Shown piece by piece: positions 54,242 to 63,904 of a stretch of DNA of 64,000 nucleotides (the first letter of the stretch is position 1; each line of letters opens with the position of its first letter). The stretch spans positions 83,655-147,654 of the forward strand of contig JAJQAC010000087.1 of assembly GCA_021204025.1 (NCBI GenBank), written 5' to 3'. Below the pieces are notes generated by a model. It ran no database searches, was not told where the DNA came from, and worked only from the letters and a program-made list of their open reading frames with translations. The translations under genes were made by a program, and so were the position numbers. Source of the stretch: Clostridiales bacterium. Lineage in GTDB: Bacteria; Bacillota; Clostridia; Lachnospirales; Lachnospiraceae.

Positions 54242-55363
54242 TTAACCCTGCACATACATATCCAGATCCTTCAGGATCTCGACATCCTGGTCATACTCTG
54301 CCTGATGAATCTCTGCGGACTCCTCCAGGTCATGCCAGCCAGGGATGTTGCCGATGCTGGTAATACCCTCGTTAACAGTCTCATCCTCTACGATCGCCTG
54401 CATCGCCTTGTTCATGTTTGCGACCATCGTCTCATCCATGCCAGCCGGTCCCAGCAGATAGTGATAAACCGCCATCGTGCAGTCCTCAAAGCCCTGCTCC
54501 TGCAGTGTCTTGTAGTTGTCCGGCAGTTCTTCCGGATACTTGTCAATCGTCTGTCCGTCAGAAGCTACGGTACCGATTACTTTCAGTTTGCCAGCCTTCT
54601 CATACTCCACCGCATTTCCTACGCCTACGACACCAATATCAATAAAACCGCCGGCCAGGTTGGTCAGACGATCGGACTCAGACGCACACTCTACTGCGTT
54701 CAGTTCGATATCCAGGACCTTGCACAGCTTACCAAAAAGCATCGTATTGGCTCCGGAAGCAGGCATACCGGCATTCAGTTCGCCCGGATGAGCCTTTGCA
54801 TATTCAACAAAACCAGCGAAATCATCATACGGAGCATCCGCCGGAATTGCCAGCGTGGAGAAACCATTATCCTGCAGGCAGGCGATCAGGGTGAAATCGC
54901 TCATCGGATCCACTTCCGCATTTCCGGTGATATACTGAATATTCAGCGCGGAAGTCGCTACCGTGAGGGTTGTCCCATCCGGCTTCGCAGCTGCTACTGT
55001 CGCATGTCCTACTGTATTGCTGTCATAGTTGGTTACTGTAGTCTTTAAGCCGTAGATCCGGTTTAAGCCTTCGCTGTAGTAACGGATACCCAGATCGGAA
55101 CCGCCGCCCGCTTTGCCGGGTACTACCAGCGTGATGGTCTCATCTGCCGGAAAGCCGATATCATCCGTGGATGCCGCATCTGCCGCTGCCTCGGTCTCCT
55201 CCGCAGCCTCTGCCGCTTCAGTCTCTGCAGCCTCTGTAGCTGCCGCCGTAGTCGCCGCTGCTGTGGTAGATGTGCTGCCCGAACTGCTGCCGCATGCGGT
55301 CATTCCCAGAACTGCGACTGCTGCTGCGCCTGCCAGCATCAGCTGATAAAAACTTTTTTTCAT
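54242..55363 (-). CDS. tctC: Tripartite transporter substrate-binding lipoprotein TctC
   Basis: 373 residues. It has a signal peptide with lipobox GMTAC-GSSSG, an Ala/Glu/Thr-rich linker (about 45 residues), and the Bug/TctC fold (ETITLVVPGKAGGGSDLGIRYYSEGL). The family binds carboxylate-bearing ligands. First gene of the operon, behind the promoter TTGTGA-17-TATAAT (55433–55461). AAGGAGAGAAGTGTT precedes the ATG. Confidence 0.9.
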   Translation of the reverse strand: MKKSFYQLMLAGAAAVAVLGMTACGSSSGSTSTTAAATTAAATEAAETEAAEAAEETEAAADAASTDDIGFPADETITLVVPGKAGGGSDLGIRYYSEGLNRIYGLKTTVTNYDSNTVGHATVAAAKPDGTTLTVATSALNIQYITGNAEVDPMSDFTLIACLQDNGFSTLAIPADAPYDDFAGFVEYAKAHPGELNAGMPASGANTMLFGKLCKVLDIELNAVECASESDRLTNLAGGFIDIGVVGVGNAVEYEKAGKLKVIGTVASDGQTIDKYPEELPDNYKTLQEQGFEDCTMAVYHYLLGPAGMDETMVANMNKAMQAIVEDETVNEGITSIGNIPGWHDLEESAEIHQAEYDQDVEILKDLDMYVQG

Positions 55364-55432
55364 AACACTTCTCTCCTTTTCTTTTTATGGATTTTGACTT
55401 TGATCAGGGTTTTTCCCCTTGCCTGTATTAGA

Positions 55433-55534
55433 ATTATATGATAAAGAAATGCCATTCACAAACTCCATTTCCTTATAGATTTCATATCATTTTAGTTATA
55501 TATCATTGCTCTTATTTGTTAAGTTTGCTATAAT
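55433..55534. promoter_or_regulatory. Divergent promoter region between tctC and the double LysR gene
   Basis: On the minus strand TTGTGA (55456–55461) and TATAAT (55433–55438) are 17 bases apart and would drive tctC. On the plus strand TTGCTC (55506–55511) and TATAAT (55529–55534) are 17 bases apart and would drive the regulator. Between them ATATCAT occurs twice (55484–55490 and 55500–55506), 16 bases apart, on an AT-rich background: a candidate binding site for the LysR-type regulator. Confidence 0.65.
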
Positions 55535-55573
55535 CATAGGGAAAATATGTGTTACGTGAAAGGATGACCGCTC

Positions 55574-57454
55574 ATGACCACCCGGCAAATGTACTATCTC
55601 GTCACAATCGCCGATCAGAGAAATCTCTCGGCAGCAGCCAACATCCTTGGTATCTCGCAGCCTGCGCTGAGCAAATTTCTCACAGAATACGAAGACTCTC
55701 TTGGATTTCTTCTTTTTCTGCGCTATCACCGGCAGCTGACGCCGACAGCAGCCGGCCGTTGTGTCATTGACTACGCGCAGCGTATCCTTGACGAGCAGAT
55801 ACGCATGCTGCAGACTATCCGCACCGTCACCAATAACCAACATGCTCATATCCGTCTGGCTACCGCTCCCAACCGCGGGGCGATCATCTACAGCCGCATC
55901 TATAATGAATTTTCACGCCGCTATCCTGATATCTCGCTCTCTCTTACCGAGCTCTACGCCAGCGAGCAGCCCTCAGCCATCCAGCACGGCAAGATCGATC
56001 TGGCGATCGGCGCCGGCAAAACATCCGACAAGGTCACCGATCTACCCTTTGCTTTCGAGGAGCTCCTCGTATCCCTGCCAGTCTCTCATCCCATGTCATG
56101 GGCCAAAAGCATCCGTCTCTCAGATCTGAAGGACACACCATTTGTCCTCCAGGGAGAACGACACAGCATTCGCATCCTTGCCGATGAATTGTTCCGTGAA
56201 GCCGGTTTCAGCCCGCTGGTCGCCTTTGAATCCAACGATGTGATCCTGATCGACTCCATGCTCCACCAGGCCGTCGGCGCCGGTCTCGTCTCACAGGCCC
56301 ATGTATTTCCCTGCCAGGATCTGGTGTACCGCCCGCTGGAACCTCCCGTCCACCAGACTCTCCATATCCGCTATCCGCTCGGACATACCCTGACCGAACC
56401 GGAGCGCTATCTCGCCGCCCTGCTGATCCGGGAACGCTTGTCTGACCTGCGCTACACCGCCATCCGGACACCAGAGGTCGAAGAGTTTCTCCACATCGCG
56501 GATTCTCCCTCTGGAGAAGACATTTCACCACAGGAAAAGGCAGGAGAAACCACCCGTGCTCCCGCGATTCACCAGACCGCTCCTGAGATCCAGCTCAATA
56601 CGCAGATCCTCAAATATATCCTCTCCATCGTGGATGAAAAAAGCCTGACGGCAGCGGCCGAGACAAATTATCTGACTCAGCCGGCCCTCTCAAGACATCT
56701 GAGAAATGTAGAAAAGATGGTCTGCACCCAACTCTTTACAAGAGTTCACAATCGTCTGCAGCCCACCAATGCCGGCAAGATCTTTGCCAATTCGGCCAGA
56801 AATCTCCTGCGGCTGGAGGAGGATCTCGTCGAGCAGCTTAAGACCTATCGACTCGGTCATGGAGGAGGCGTATATCTGTCATGCGATCCCATCCTTGTGC
56901 CCCGTCTTCGGGAATCCGTGGAAACACAATTTTCCTCACGTTACCCTGATGTCCTTCTGAGTATCATCGAGGGAGATCGGTCACAGACCGAGGAAGCCTT
57001 ACTGAATGCCTCCGCCGATCTTGGTCTCTATTTTTCCTGTGACATGACGCACCCGATCCTGAATTGTAAAAGTCTGTCTCACAACGAATTGCTGTACTGT
57101 CAGGGTACTTCCCGGCATCCGGATTCAATGGAACGCACCGTTATGCTTGCACCTGCGGGCAGTTCTCTGCGTGCGGAACAGGAACGGCTCCTGGATGACG
57201 TTTCCGGCTCGCCTCTATCCATTGTCTGCGAAGCCCGGAGCGATATCTTAAGCCTTCTGACACAAACCGGCACTGCCGATACCATCCTGCCACAAAGCCT
57301 GCTGCCGCCTGAGGTTCTCGCCCGCTGCGTCCCATTTAAATCTACGCAGGTTTATCATCTGATCCTCGCCCACCATCCCGGCCGCAATCTGCCGAAGCAC
57401 ATCCGGGAACTTGCTCAGATACTGGCAGAGGCACTTGAAAACTATTTTACATAA
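55574..57454 (+). CDS. Tandem (double) LysR-type transcriptional regulator
   Basis: 626 residues, twice the usual LysR length. Residues 1–~295 form a complete LysR protein with helix–turn–helix RNLSAAANILGISQPALSKFL and a substrate-binding domain. A linker of ~50 residues follows, then a second helix–turn–helix (KSLTAAAETNYLTQPALSRHL, about residues 355–375) and a second, more divergent binding domain. There is no stop or frameshift between the halves. It is divergent from tctC, so it probably controls the pectin-oligomer operon, and its C-terminal end converges on GH4. Confidence 0.88.
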   Translation: MTTRQMYYLVTIADQRNLSAAANILGISQPALSKFLTEYEDSLGFLLFLRYHRQLTPTAAGRCVIDYAQRILDEQIRMLQTIRTVTNNQHAHIRLATAPNRGAIIYSRIYNEFSRRYPDISLSLTELYASEQPSAIQHGKIDLAIGAGKTSDKVTDLPFAFEELLVSLPVSHPMSWAKSIRLSDLKDTPFVLQGERHSIRILADELFREAGFSPLVAFESNDVILIDSMLHQAVGAGLVSQAHVFPCQDLVYRPLEPPVHQTLHIRYPLGHTLTEPERYLAALLIRERLSDLRYTAIRTPEVEEFLHIADSPSGEDISPQEKAGETTRAPAIHQTAPEIQLNTQILKYILSIVDEKSLTAAAETNYLTQPALSRHLRNVEKMVCTQLFTRVHNRLQPTNAGKIFANSARNLLRLEEDLVEQLKTYRLGHGGGVYLSCDPILVPRLRESVETQFSSRYPDVLLSIIEGDRSQTEEALLNASADLGLYFSCDMTHPILNCKSLSHNELLYCQGTSRHPDSMERTVMLAPAGSSLRAEQERLLDDVSGSPLSIVCEARSDILSLLTQTGTADTILPQSLLPPEVLARCVPFKSTQVYHLILAHHPGRNLPKHIRELAQILAEALENYFT

Positions 57455-57499
57455 AATTTTCACATGAGCAGTGCGGTACTACTATCGGAAGTAAAGCAG

Positions 57500-57542
57500 A
57501 CAGAAAACTACCGGATCCCTTTGAGGTCCGGCAGTTTTCTGT
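57500..57542. terminator. Bidirectional terminator between the regulator and GH4
   Basis: ACAGAAAACT-A-CCGGA and TCCGG-C-AGTTTTCTGT form a long stem with A and T runs on both sides, between two converging genes. Confidence 0.7.
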
Positions 57543-57559
57543 CTGTTGCATTTTCTTAT

Positions 57560-58969
57560 TTAATTCTGCTTCTTCCACCCATCTCCCAGATACCCTGCGG
57601 TATTGGCGATCATATCATCCACCAGCGCTCTCACATCGGCTTCCGTACATTGTTTTCCCTTCACCAGAGGATCATTGAGAAACGCTTCCACAACCTTCTC
57701 CCGGTCATAGTCGAGTGCTGCTTCCAGTATCAGTTCATGGTTTTCCAGGTGCGGCATCAGCAGTCCCCGGACGCCTTCCGGGACAGCCCCCGCTATTACC
57801 GGGTGGATCGCATTGTACTCAAAGACCGCGTTCGTCTCCACTAATGCCTCCGAAGGCAGGTTCGTGAGCTGCCTCCCGCTGTTCGGGATATTGACATTAC
57901 TCACGACACGCCCAAGTCCGCACAGCGCCTTGATCAGCAGGATGCCTTCCTCTCCGGTCGGCTTTAATTCCATCTCCTCCTGTCCGGAGTACAGGCGCGC
58001 GCTCCTTTCCAGACGCTTTCTCAGATCATCCTTTCTCCACTTCACACTGGTCAGGCCAAACTTCCAGGATGCCACGGTTTCCGGGTCTTTCAGGTACTCA
58101 TCTCCCGGCATAAATTCCGCCAGATGACGGTCGCCGGCAGCGGCAATCAGGCCATATCTGCGAAAGAGGTCCATCTTTACCCGGTTTGCGCACTGGAAAG
58201 ACGAATTCATCCAGTTCTCGCCTTCCACGGAGTACCCTTCCTCAAAATGCCTGTCTATGTAATCCTTATAAACCGGGAACAAATCGATCCCCTTGTAAGA
58301 AGCGCCGGAAAACCAGGTAAAATGATTGATTCCCATGACATTGACATGGATATCGCGCCGGTCAATATCCTTTTCTCCACAGCAAAGTTCACAGATTCCT
58401 TTCAGCACCTTCTGTGTACCAAAGACCTCATGACAGCAGCCAAATGCCTTGATCTCCGGGAATACATGATACAGCGTCTTCACGCAGAGCGACATGGGAT
58501 TGGTATAGTTAATCACCCATGCGTCCGGCGCGTAGGTCCGGATCGCCTTAGCGAAGGTTACGAACATCGGGATCGTGCGCAGCGCACGGATCATGCCGCC
58601 GGGGCCGGCCGTATCGCCCACAGACTGCCAGATGCCCAGCCGTTCCGGCAGATGTACGTCCGACTCCATCTCATCAAAGGTTCCCGGCAGGATCGAGATC
58701 ACCACAAAGTCGCAGCCGGTCAGGGCCTCCGCCAGCGTCGATTTTGTCTCAAACTTCCAGTCTCCCCGGCTCTCTTTGCGCTGCATCAGGTGATTGCCGA
58801 TACTTTCGTTGATCCGGGCCGCATTCTCATCGATATCATAGAGACGGATCGTCCCGCTGATCTGCTCCTCCAGCGCCAGATCGGTCATAAAGGTCCACGC
58901 CCATCCGCGCGAGCCCCCGCCGATATACGCGATCTGGATATCGGTTACTTTGTTGTCACTGTAATTCAT
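57560..58969 (-). CDS. GH4 glycosidase, probable alpha-galacturonidase
   Basis: 469 residues, NAD- and Mn-dependent GH4 family. It has dinucleotide site YIGGGSRG, NYTNPMS, the metal-binding Cys and His in GCCHEVFG, and GINHFTWF. The length and CCHE motif fit the alpha-galacturonidase/alpha-galactosidase branch. Beside a pectin-oligomer locus, galacturonide is the likeliest substrate, but sequence alone does not fix this. The start at 58969 follows GGAGGAGGGATATT. Confidence 0.85.
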   Translation of the reverse strand: MNYSDNKVTDIQIAYIGGGSRGWAWTFMTDLALEEQISGTIRLYDIDENAARINESIGNHLMQRKESRGDWKFETKSTLAEALTGCDFVVISILPGTFDEMESDVHLPERLGIWQSVGDTAGPGGMIRALRTIPMFVTFAKAIRTYAPDAWVINYTNPMSLCVKTLYHVFPEIKAFGCCHEVFGTQKVLKGICELCCGEKDIDRRDIHVNVMGINHFTWFSGASYKGIDLFPVYKDYIDRHFEEGYSVEGENWMNSSFQCANRVKMDLFRRYGLIAAAGDRHLAEFMPGDEYLKDPETVASWKFGLTSVKWRKDDLRKRLERSARLYSGQEEMELKPTGEEGILLIKALCGLGRVVSNVNIPNSGRQLTNLPSEALVETNAVFEYNAIHPVIAGAVPEGVRGLLMPHLENHELILEAALDYDREKVVEAFLNDPLVKGKQCTEADVRALVDDMIANTAGYLGDGWKKQN

Positions 58970-59034
58970 AATATCCCTCCTCCAAAACTCATTCTCCTCA
59001 AACACGCCCGGAAACATCCTATGCCCAGTGAATA

Positions 59035-59667
59035 TCATTTTCCTTTCGCTGCATTCTCCTCATACAGCACACACTGCTCATCTACCACCTGATACCCGCT
59101 CTCATTCAGCCGCAGGATCACAATCCCGCAGTTTTTCTGCAGATTTCCGTCCCAGTAGTGACTGATATCATGCTGTTTCACATGGCAGAGGATCGCCTTA
59201 TTAAGCGCACCGTAAGCGACGATCATCACTCGCTCCGTCTCTGCCGCCTGAGTCTCGATCACCTCCCGCATAAACTCTGCCATACGCGCGCAGACCGCCT
59301 CCAGTGATTCCCCCTCAGCCGGTGCCCGGTAAAGCTCCGGCTGAGTGAAAAAATATCGAAACGCATCGTCCGGATCCGCCAGGATCTCCTCAGCCCGTCG
59401 TCCTTCATTGACACCGAACGAGATCTCTCTCAGGCGTTCATCCCTGATGATTGGAATGTTACGGTGCCCGCGCAGCAGGCAGGCCGTCTCGTAGGCACGG
59501 ATCAGGGGAGAACTATAGATCCGGTCAAAACGCACCTTCTCCAGCTTCTCTCCCGTCCGCCCGGCAGCCTCCCTGCCTGCTTCATCCAGTTCAATATCTG
59601 TACTTCCCTGAAGACGCTTTACCGTATTCCATACCGTCTCCCCGTGTCTTACCAGATAAATCTCCAT
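59035..59667 (-). CDS. Histidine phosphatase-family protein with a replaced catalytic His
   Basis: 210 residues of the phosphoglycerate mutase-like fold. The phospho-acceptor motif LVRHGETVWN is intact, as is RIYSSPLIRAYETA. The second conserved His, normally in an xxHGxxN context, is Tyr here (VAYGALNKAIL; codon TAC). The protein may be slow, inactive or altered in function. It sits between GH1 and GH4 with seven bases to GH1, suggesting removal of a phosphate from a sugar product. Confidence 0.8.
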   Translation of the reverse strand: MEIYLVRHGETVWNTVKRLQGSTDIELDEAGREAAGRTGEKLEKVRFDRIYSSPLIRAYETACLLRGHRNIPIIRDERLREISFGVNEGRRAEEILADPDDAFRYFFTQPELYRAPAEGESLEAVCARMAEFMREVIETQAAETERVMIVAYGALNKAILCHVKQHDISHYWDGNLQKNCGIVILRLNESGYQVVDEQCVLYEENAAKGK

Positions 59668-59673
59668 ATGTAT

Positions 59674-61155
<1,482 letters not shown>

Positions 61156-61244
61156 GATTCTTTTCATTGCTTTCTCTTCTGAATTATAGTAGCTTGCCAA
61201 TGCTCTGAAATTTTCTACGAAGATAAAATACTGATTAGGGAACT

Positions 61245-61331
61245 GATCGAGTAGGAGGCAGCTTTTTGCCTCTTACTCGCCGCGCCGGGCGGATGCAGCG
61301 TCAGCTGCAAAATTTCCATATCCGCCCGTGC
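61245..61331 (-). repeat. Dispersed structured repeat family A, copy A4
   Basis: First of two tandem units. Its hairpins differ from A5 but pair: GGCAGC…GCC in place of GGCGGC…CGCC, outer stem CGGGCGGAT with ATCCGCCCG, and inner hairpin TGCAGC-GTCA-GCTGCA. Confidence 0.78.
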
Positions 61332-61425
61332 GATCGAGTAGGAGGCGGTTTTTTCGCCTCATACTCGCCGCGCGGGCCGGGTGCGGCATCGGCCGCAAAA
61401 ATTCCTTACCCGGCCCTGCGCATAT
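61332..61425 (-). repeat. Dispersed structured repeat family A, copy A5
   Basis: Second tandem unit, 87 bases after A4. GAGTAGGAGGCG…CGCCTCATACTC; GGGCCGGGT with ACCCGGCCC; inner GCGGC-ATCG-GCCGC. Its right edge TGCGCATATAAAA adjoins the terminator at 61432–61473. Confidence 0.8.
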
Positions 61426-61431
61426 AAAACC

Positions 61432-61473
61432 GGCGCAGCCGACACCCGTGGGTATCCGGGTATCGGCTGCGCC
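61432..61473 (-). terminator. Terminator of the repeat-rich lipoprotein gene
   Basis: GGCGCAGCCGA and its near-complement TCGGCTGCGCC form a long stem. On the minus strand GGTTTTATAT follows. Confidence 0.75.
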
Positions 61474-61509
61474 GTTTCCAGTATCGAAAATGAGAAGTTG
61501 TTAAAAATA

Positions 61510-61573
61510 ATGAATCCTATAAGCGGGGCTATCCCCCTTTTATCAGCAGTTGCTGACACAACTTCCAGTAATT
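61510..61573 (+). repeat. Palindromic repeat family C, diverged copy C3
   Basis: CCTATAAG-CGGGG-CTAT-CCCCC-TTTTATCAGCAGTTGCTGACACAACTTCC. The first stem is GGGG/CCCC where C1 and C2 have GGCGCA/TGCGCC, so pairing is kept with a different sequence. It lies just after the stop of the gene at 61578. Confidence 0.55.
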
Positions 61574-61577
61574 TCTT

Positions 61578-63863
61578 CTACGCTTCCTTATAGCTCTCTA
61601 CAGTGATCGTGTACGCACTGTCTCCTGTCACATATACCGTTCCGTCTGTCCCTTTGATGGTAACGCTCTTACCGTCACTCCCGGTAATGGTGCCGGAATT
61701 GGTCAGCGAGGTAAGCACACTGTCCGCCGTCACGGTCCAGACACTGTCCTTGCCGATCGTCAGGTTCGCGTAACCGCTGCCGCCCTCTCCCGCGCAGGAC
61801 TCATCCTGTACAAAGGCTCCGGTCAGACTGCTCTCGCCGCTCATCGTAAATTCCAGCGTACTGATGCTGTCCCAGACTATATCCCCGGTCATCTCCTGAT
61901 CCTCAGCTGTGAAGATACAGTCTGCTCCGTTTGCTCCACTCTGCCCCCAGCCGCGCTCATTTGCGTTTCCGGTGCATTTGAGGAAGAAATCATTGGATGA
62001 CGACGGAGTAATCGCTACATTTTTCAGAGAGAAAGTACTCTCTGTATTGGTCGTGTAAAAGAGTCCGCCATTTTTCGAGATCAGGCTACCGCCGTCCATG
62101 GCAAATGTGCTGTTGCCCACCTCAGAATCTCCCGACATACTCTGATACAGGATCACCGTCCAGGTGCAGTCATTCTGGCTGCTCTCCGGCATATCGCCGC
62201 TCAGGACGCAATCCGTCAGACTCAGAGAATTCAGACCTTCGATGCAGACCGCTTCCGCTCCGGTCGCCGTCAGTTCGGCGTCCTCAATCGTGATATCCGC
62301 CGTACAGTAAACCGCCGGAGAACCGGAACCGTTTGATGTATAGGTTCCTCCCTTGACGCTCATCGTACCGCCGCCGCGGTCGCTCCGTACCGCCGCCGCC
62401 GAACCTCCGTCGGTCTCAACCGTCAGATTCTCTGCATAGAGCGTGCCGCCGCCCGCTACATGGATGCCGCCTGACGTTCCCTTTTTGGTCGTGATCGTTG
62501 TGTCAGACACATAGACCACGCCTTTGTCATAAGCGAAGATACCCGCGCCCCCGGCCGCGTCTGTGCTGATCGTGCCACCGCTGATCGTCGCTGTCCCATC
62601 ACTCACCAGCAGACCTGCTCCTACGCCGTAGAAACTGGAGCTGTCGCCACCGGTGCTCTCATCCGAAGTTCTTGTCAGCGTAAAATCCTTCAGCGTCACC
62701 GAAGCTCCGTCCGAGATCAGAATTGCATTTTCATCCTTTCCCGTAGAGGTATAAGTCTGACCGCTTTCCTCCGTATTCTCCGTAAATGTCGTCACCGCGT
62801 CATAGGACTCAGGAGCGGACTGACCGCCTCCGCCGGGAGCGCCGCCCATCTGGCCGCCACCTTTTCCCGGTCCGCCCTGGCCGCCGCCCATACGGCCGCC
62901 CAGGGATTCCTGCATATCACCTGCGGTTATTCTGATCGCTTCCGTACCGGAGATCTCCACGGTAACAAAGTCGCCTTCCTTGATGTCAGATGCTGTCAGC
63001 GTATTCCCTTCGCTGTCTGTGATCTCTGTCTGTGCAGTCAGTGTAACCGTCAGAGTCTCATTCTCAACATCACCGCCTGCTTCCTCTCCTTCCGGCATCT
63101 CAGGCATCTCACCCTGCTGGCTGTCGCCTCCGCCCGGCCTCTGCGGCATCTCGCCCTGCTGGCCGTCGCCTCCGCCCGGCCTCTGCGGCATCTCGCCCTG
63201 CTGGCTGTCGCCTCCGCCCGGCCTCTGTGGCATCTCACTCTGCCGGCCACCGTCCGGTCTCTGACCACCGCCTTTACCGCTGCCGGCATCCTGGCCTGCG
63301 TCTCCCTGACTGCCGGCTCCGTCCGGCCTCTGACCTCCGGCTTTGCCGCTGCCGGCGTCCTGGCTTGCGTCTCCCTGACTGCCGTCTCCATCCGGTCTCT
63401 GGCCGCCGCCTTTGCCATCGCCGGCATCCTGGCTTGCGTCTCCCCGGCTGCCGGCTCCGTCCGGCCTCTGGCCGCCGCCTTTGCCGCTGCCATCTGGCTT
63501 CTCACTGTCAGCCGCCGCACCTTCATCAGCGTCATTCTCGTCCGTCTCCTGGGATCGGGCTTCACCGTCGCCTCTCTGGCCGCCGCCATTTCCCGGTCCA
63601 CCCTGGCCGCCGCCCATCTGGCTACCGCCCGGACTTCTCTGACCCCCGCTCATAACAGTCAGAATCAGTTCTGTATCGGATACCGACTCCACCTGTCCGC
63701 TGACCGTTTCTGTCTGCATCTCTTCCTGTTCCCTGCTCTCCTGACTTTCTTGCGCAGCAGCAGTCTCACCCACGGTGGTCTCAGCTGTATTGCCGGCGCT
63801 CCCGCAGGCCGTCAACATCAGACTGCCTGCCAGTGCCAGATAAACCAACGTCTTTTTTCTCAT
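61578..63863 (-). CDS. Repeat-rich lipoprotein with beta-helix domain
   Basis: 761 residues. It has a signal peptide with lipobox MLTAC-GSAG; ~250 residues of Gly/Gln/Asp/Pro-rich low complexity with a 23-residue repeat (unit type KGGGQRPDGAGSQGDASQDA) and a 14-residue repeat (MPQRPGGGDSQQGE); a small beta domain (TVTLTAQTEITDSEGNTLTA); another Gly-rich linker; then a right-handed beta-helix-type region of about 380 residues. The last part resembles the carbohydrate-binding domain proteins of Lachnospiraceae. It is probably a surface adhesin or glycan-binding protein. No catalytic motif was seen. Confidence 0.72.
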   Translation of the reverse strand: MRKKTLVYLALAGSLMLTACGSAGNTAETTVGETAAAQESQESREQEEMQTETVSGQVESVSDTELILTVMSGGQRSPGGSQMGGGQGGPGNGGGQRGDGEARSQETDENDADEGAAADSEKPDGSGKGGGQRPDGAGSRGDASQDAGDGKGGGQRPDGDGSQGDASQDAGSGKAGGQRPDGAGSQGDAGQDAGSGKGGGQRPDGGRQSEMPQRPGGGDSQQGEMPQRPGGGDGQQGEMPQRPGGGDSQQGEMPEMPEGEEAGGDVENETLTVTLTAQTEITDSEGNTLTASDIKEGDFVTVEISGTEAIRITAGDMQESLGGRMGGGQGGPGKGGGQMGGAPGGGGQSAPESYDAVTTFTENTEESGQTYTSTGKDENAILISDGASVTLKDFTLTRTSDESTGGDSSSFYGVGAGLLVSDGTATISGGTISTDAAGGAGIFAYDKGVVYVSDTTITTKKGTSGGIHVAGGGTLYAENLTVETDGGSAAAVRSDRGGGTMSVKGGTYTSNGSGSPAVYCTADITIEDAELTATGAEAVCIEGLNSLSLTDCVLSGDMPESSQNDCTWTVILYQSMSGDSEVGNSTFAMDGGSLISKNGGLFYTTNTESTFSLKNVAITPSSSNDFFLKCTGNANERGWGQSGANGADCIFTAEDQEMTGDIVWDSISTLEFTMSGESSLTGAFVQDESCAGEGGSGYANLTIGKDSVWTVTADSVLTSLTNSGTITGSDGKSVTIKGTDGTVYVTGDSAYTITVESYKEA
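63105..63240 (-). repeat. 42-bp tandem repeats coding 14-residue units
   Basis: Units begin at 63105, 63147, 63189 and 63231 with exact 42-bp spacing and very few differences. They code for MPQRPGGGDSQQGE-like units in the lipoprotein. Confidence 0.85.
63261..63500 (-). repeat. 69-bp tandem repeats coding 23-residue units
   Basis: Units begin at 63261, 63330, 63399 and 63468 with exact 69-bp spacing. They code for a Gly/Gln/Asp-rich 23-residue unit. Near-identity at DNA level suggests recent copy-number change. Confidence 0.85.
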
Positions 63864-63904
63864 AATCTTCCTTTCCGAGGCTCAAATAAATCTCGCTCTT
63901 TACT

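Noticed and set aside
63105..63500. Regular repeats as a CRISPR array
   Set aside because: The periods are 42 and 69 bases without unique spacers, and the repeats stay in frame inside a lipoprotein gene.
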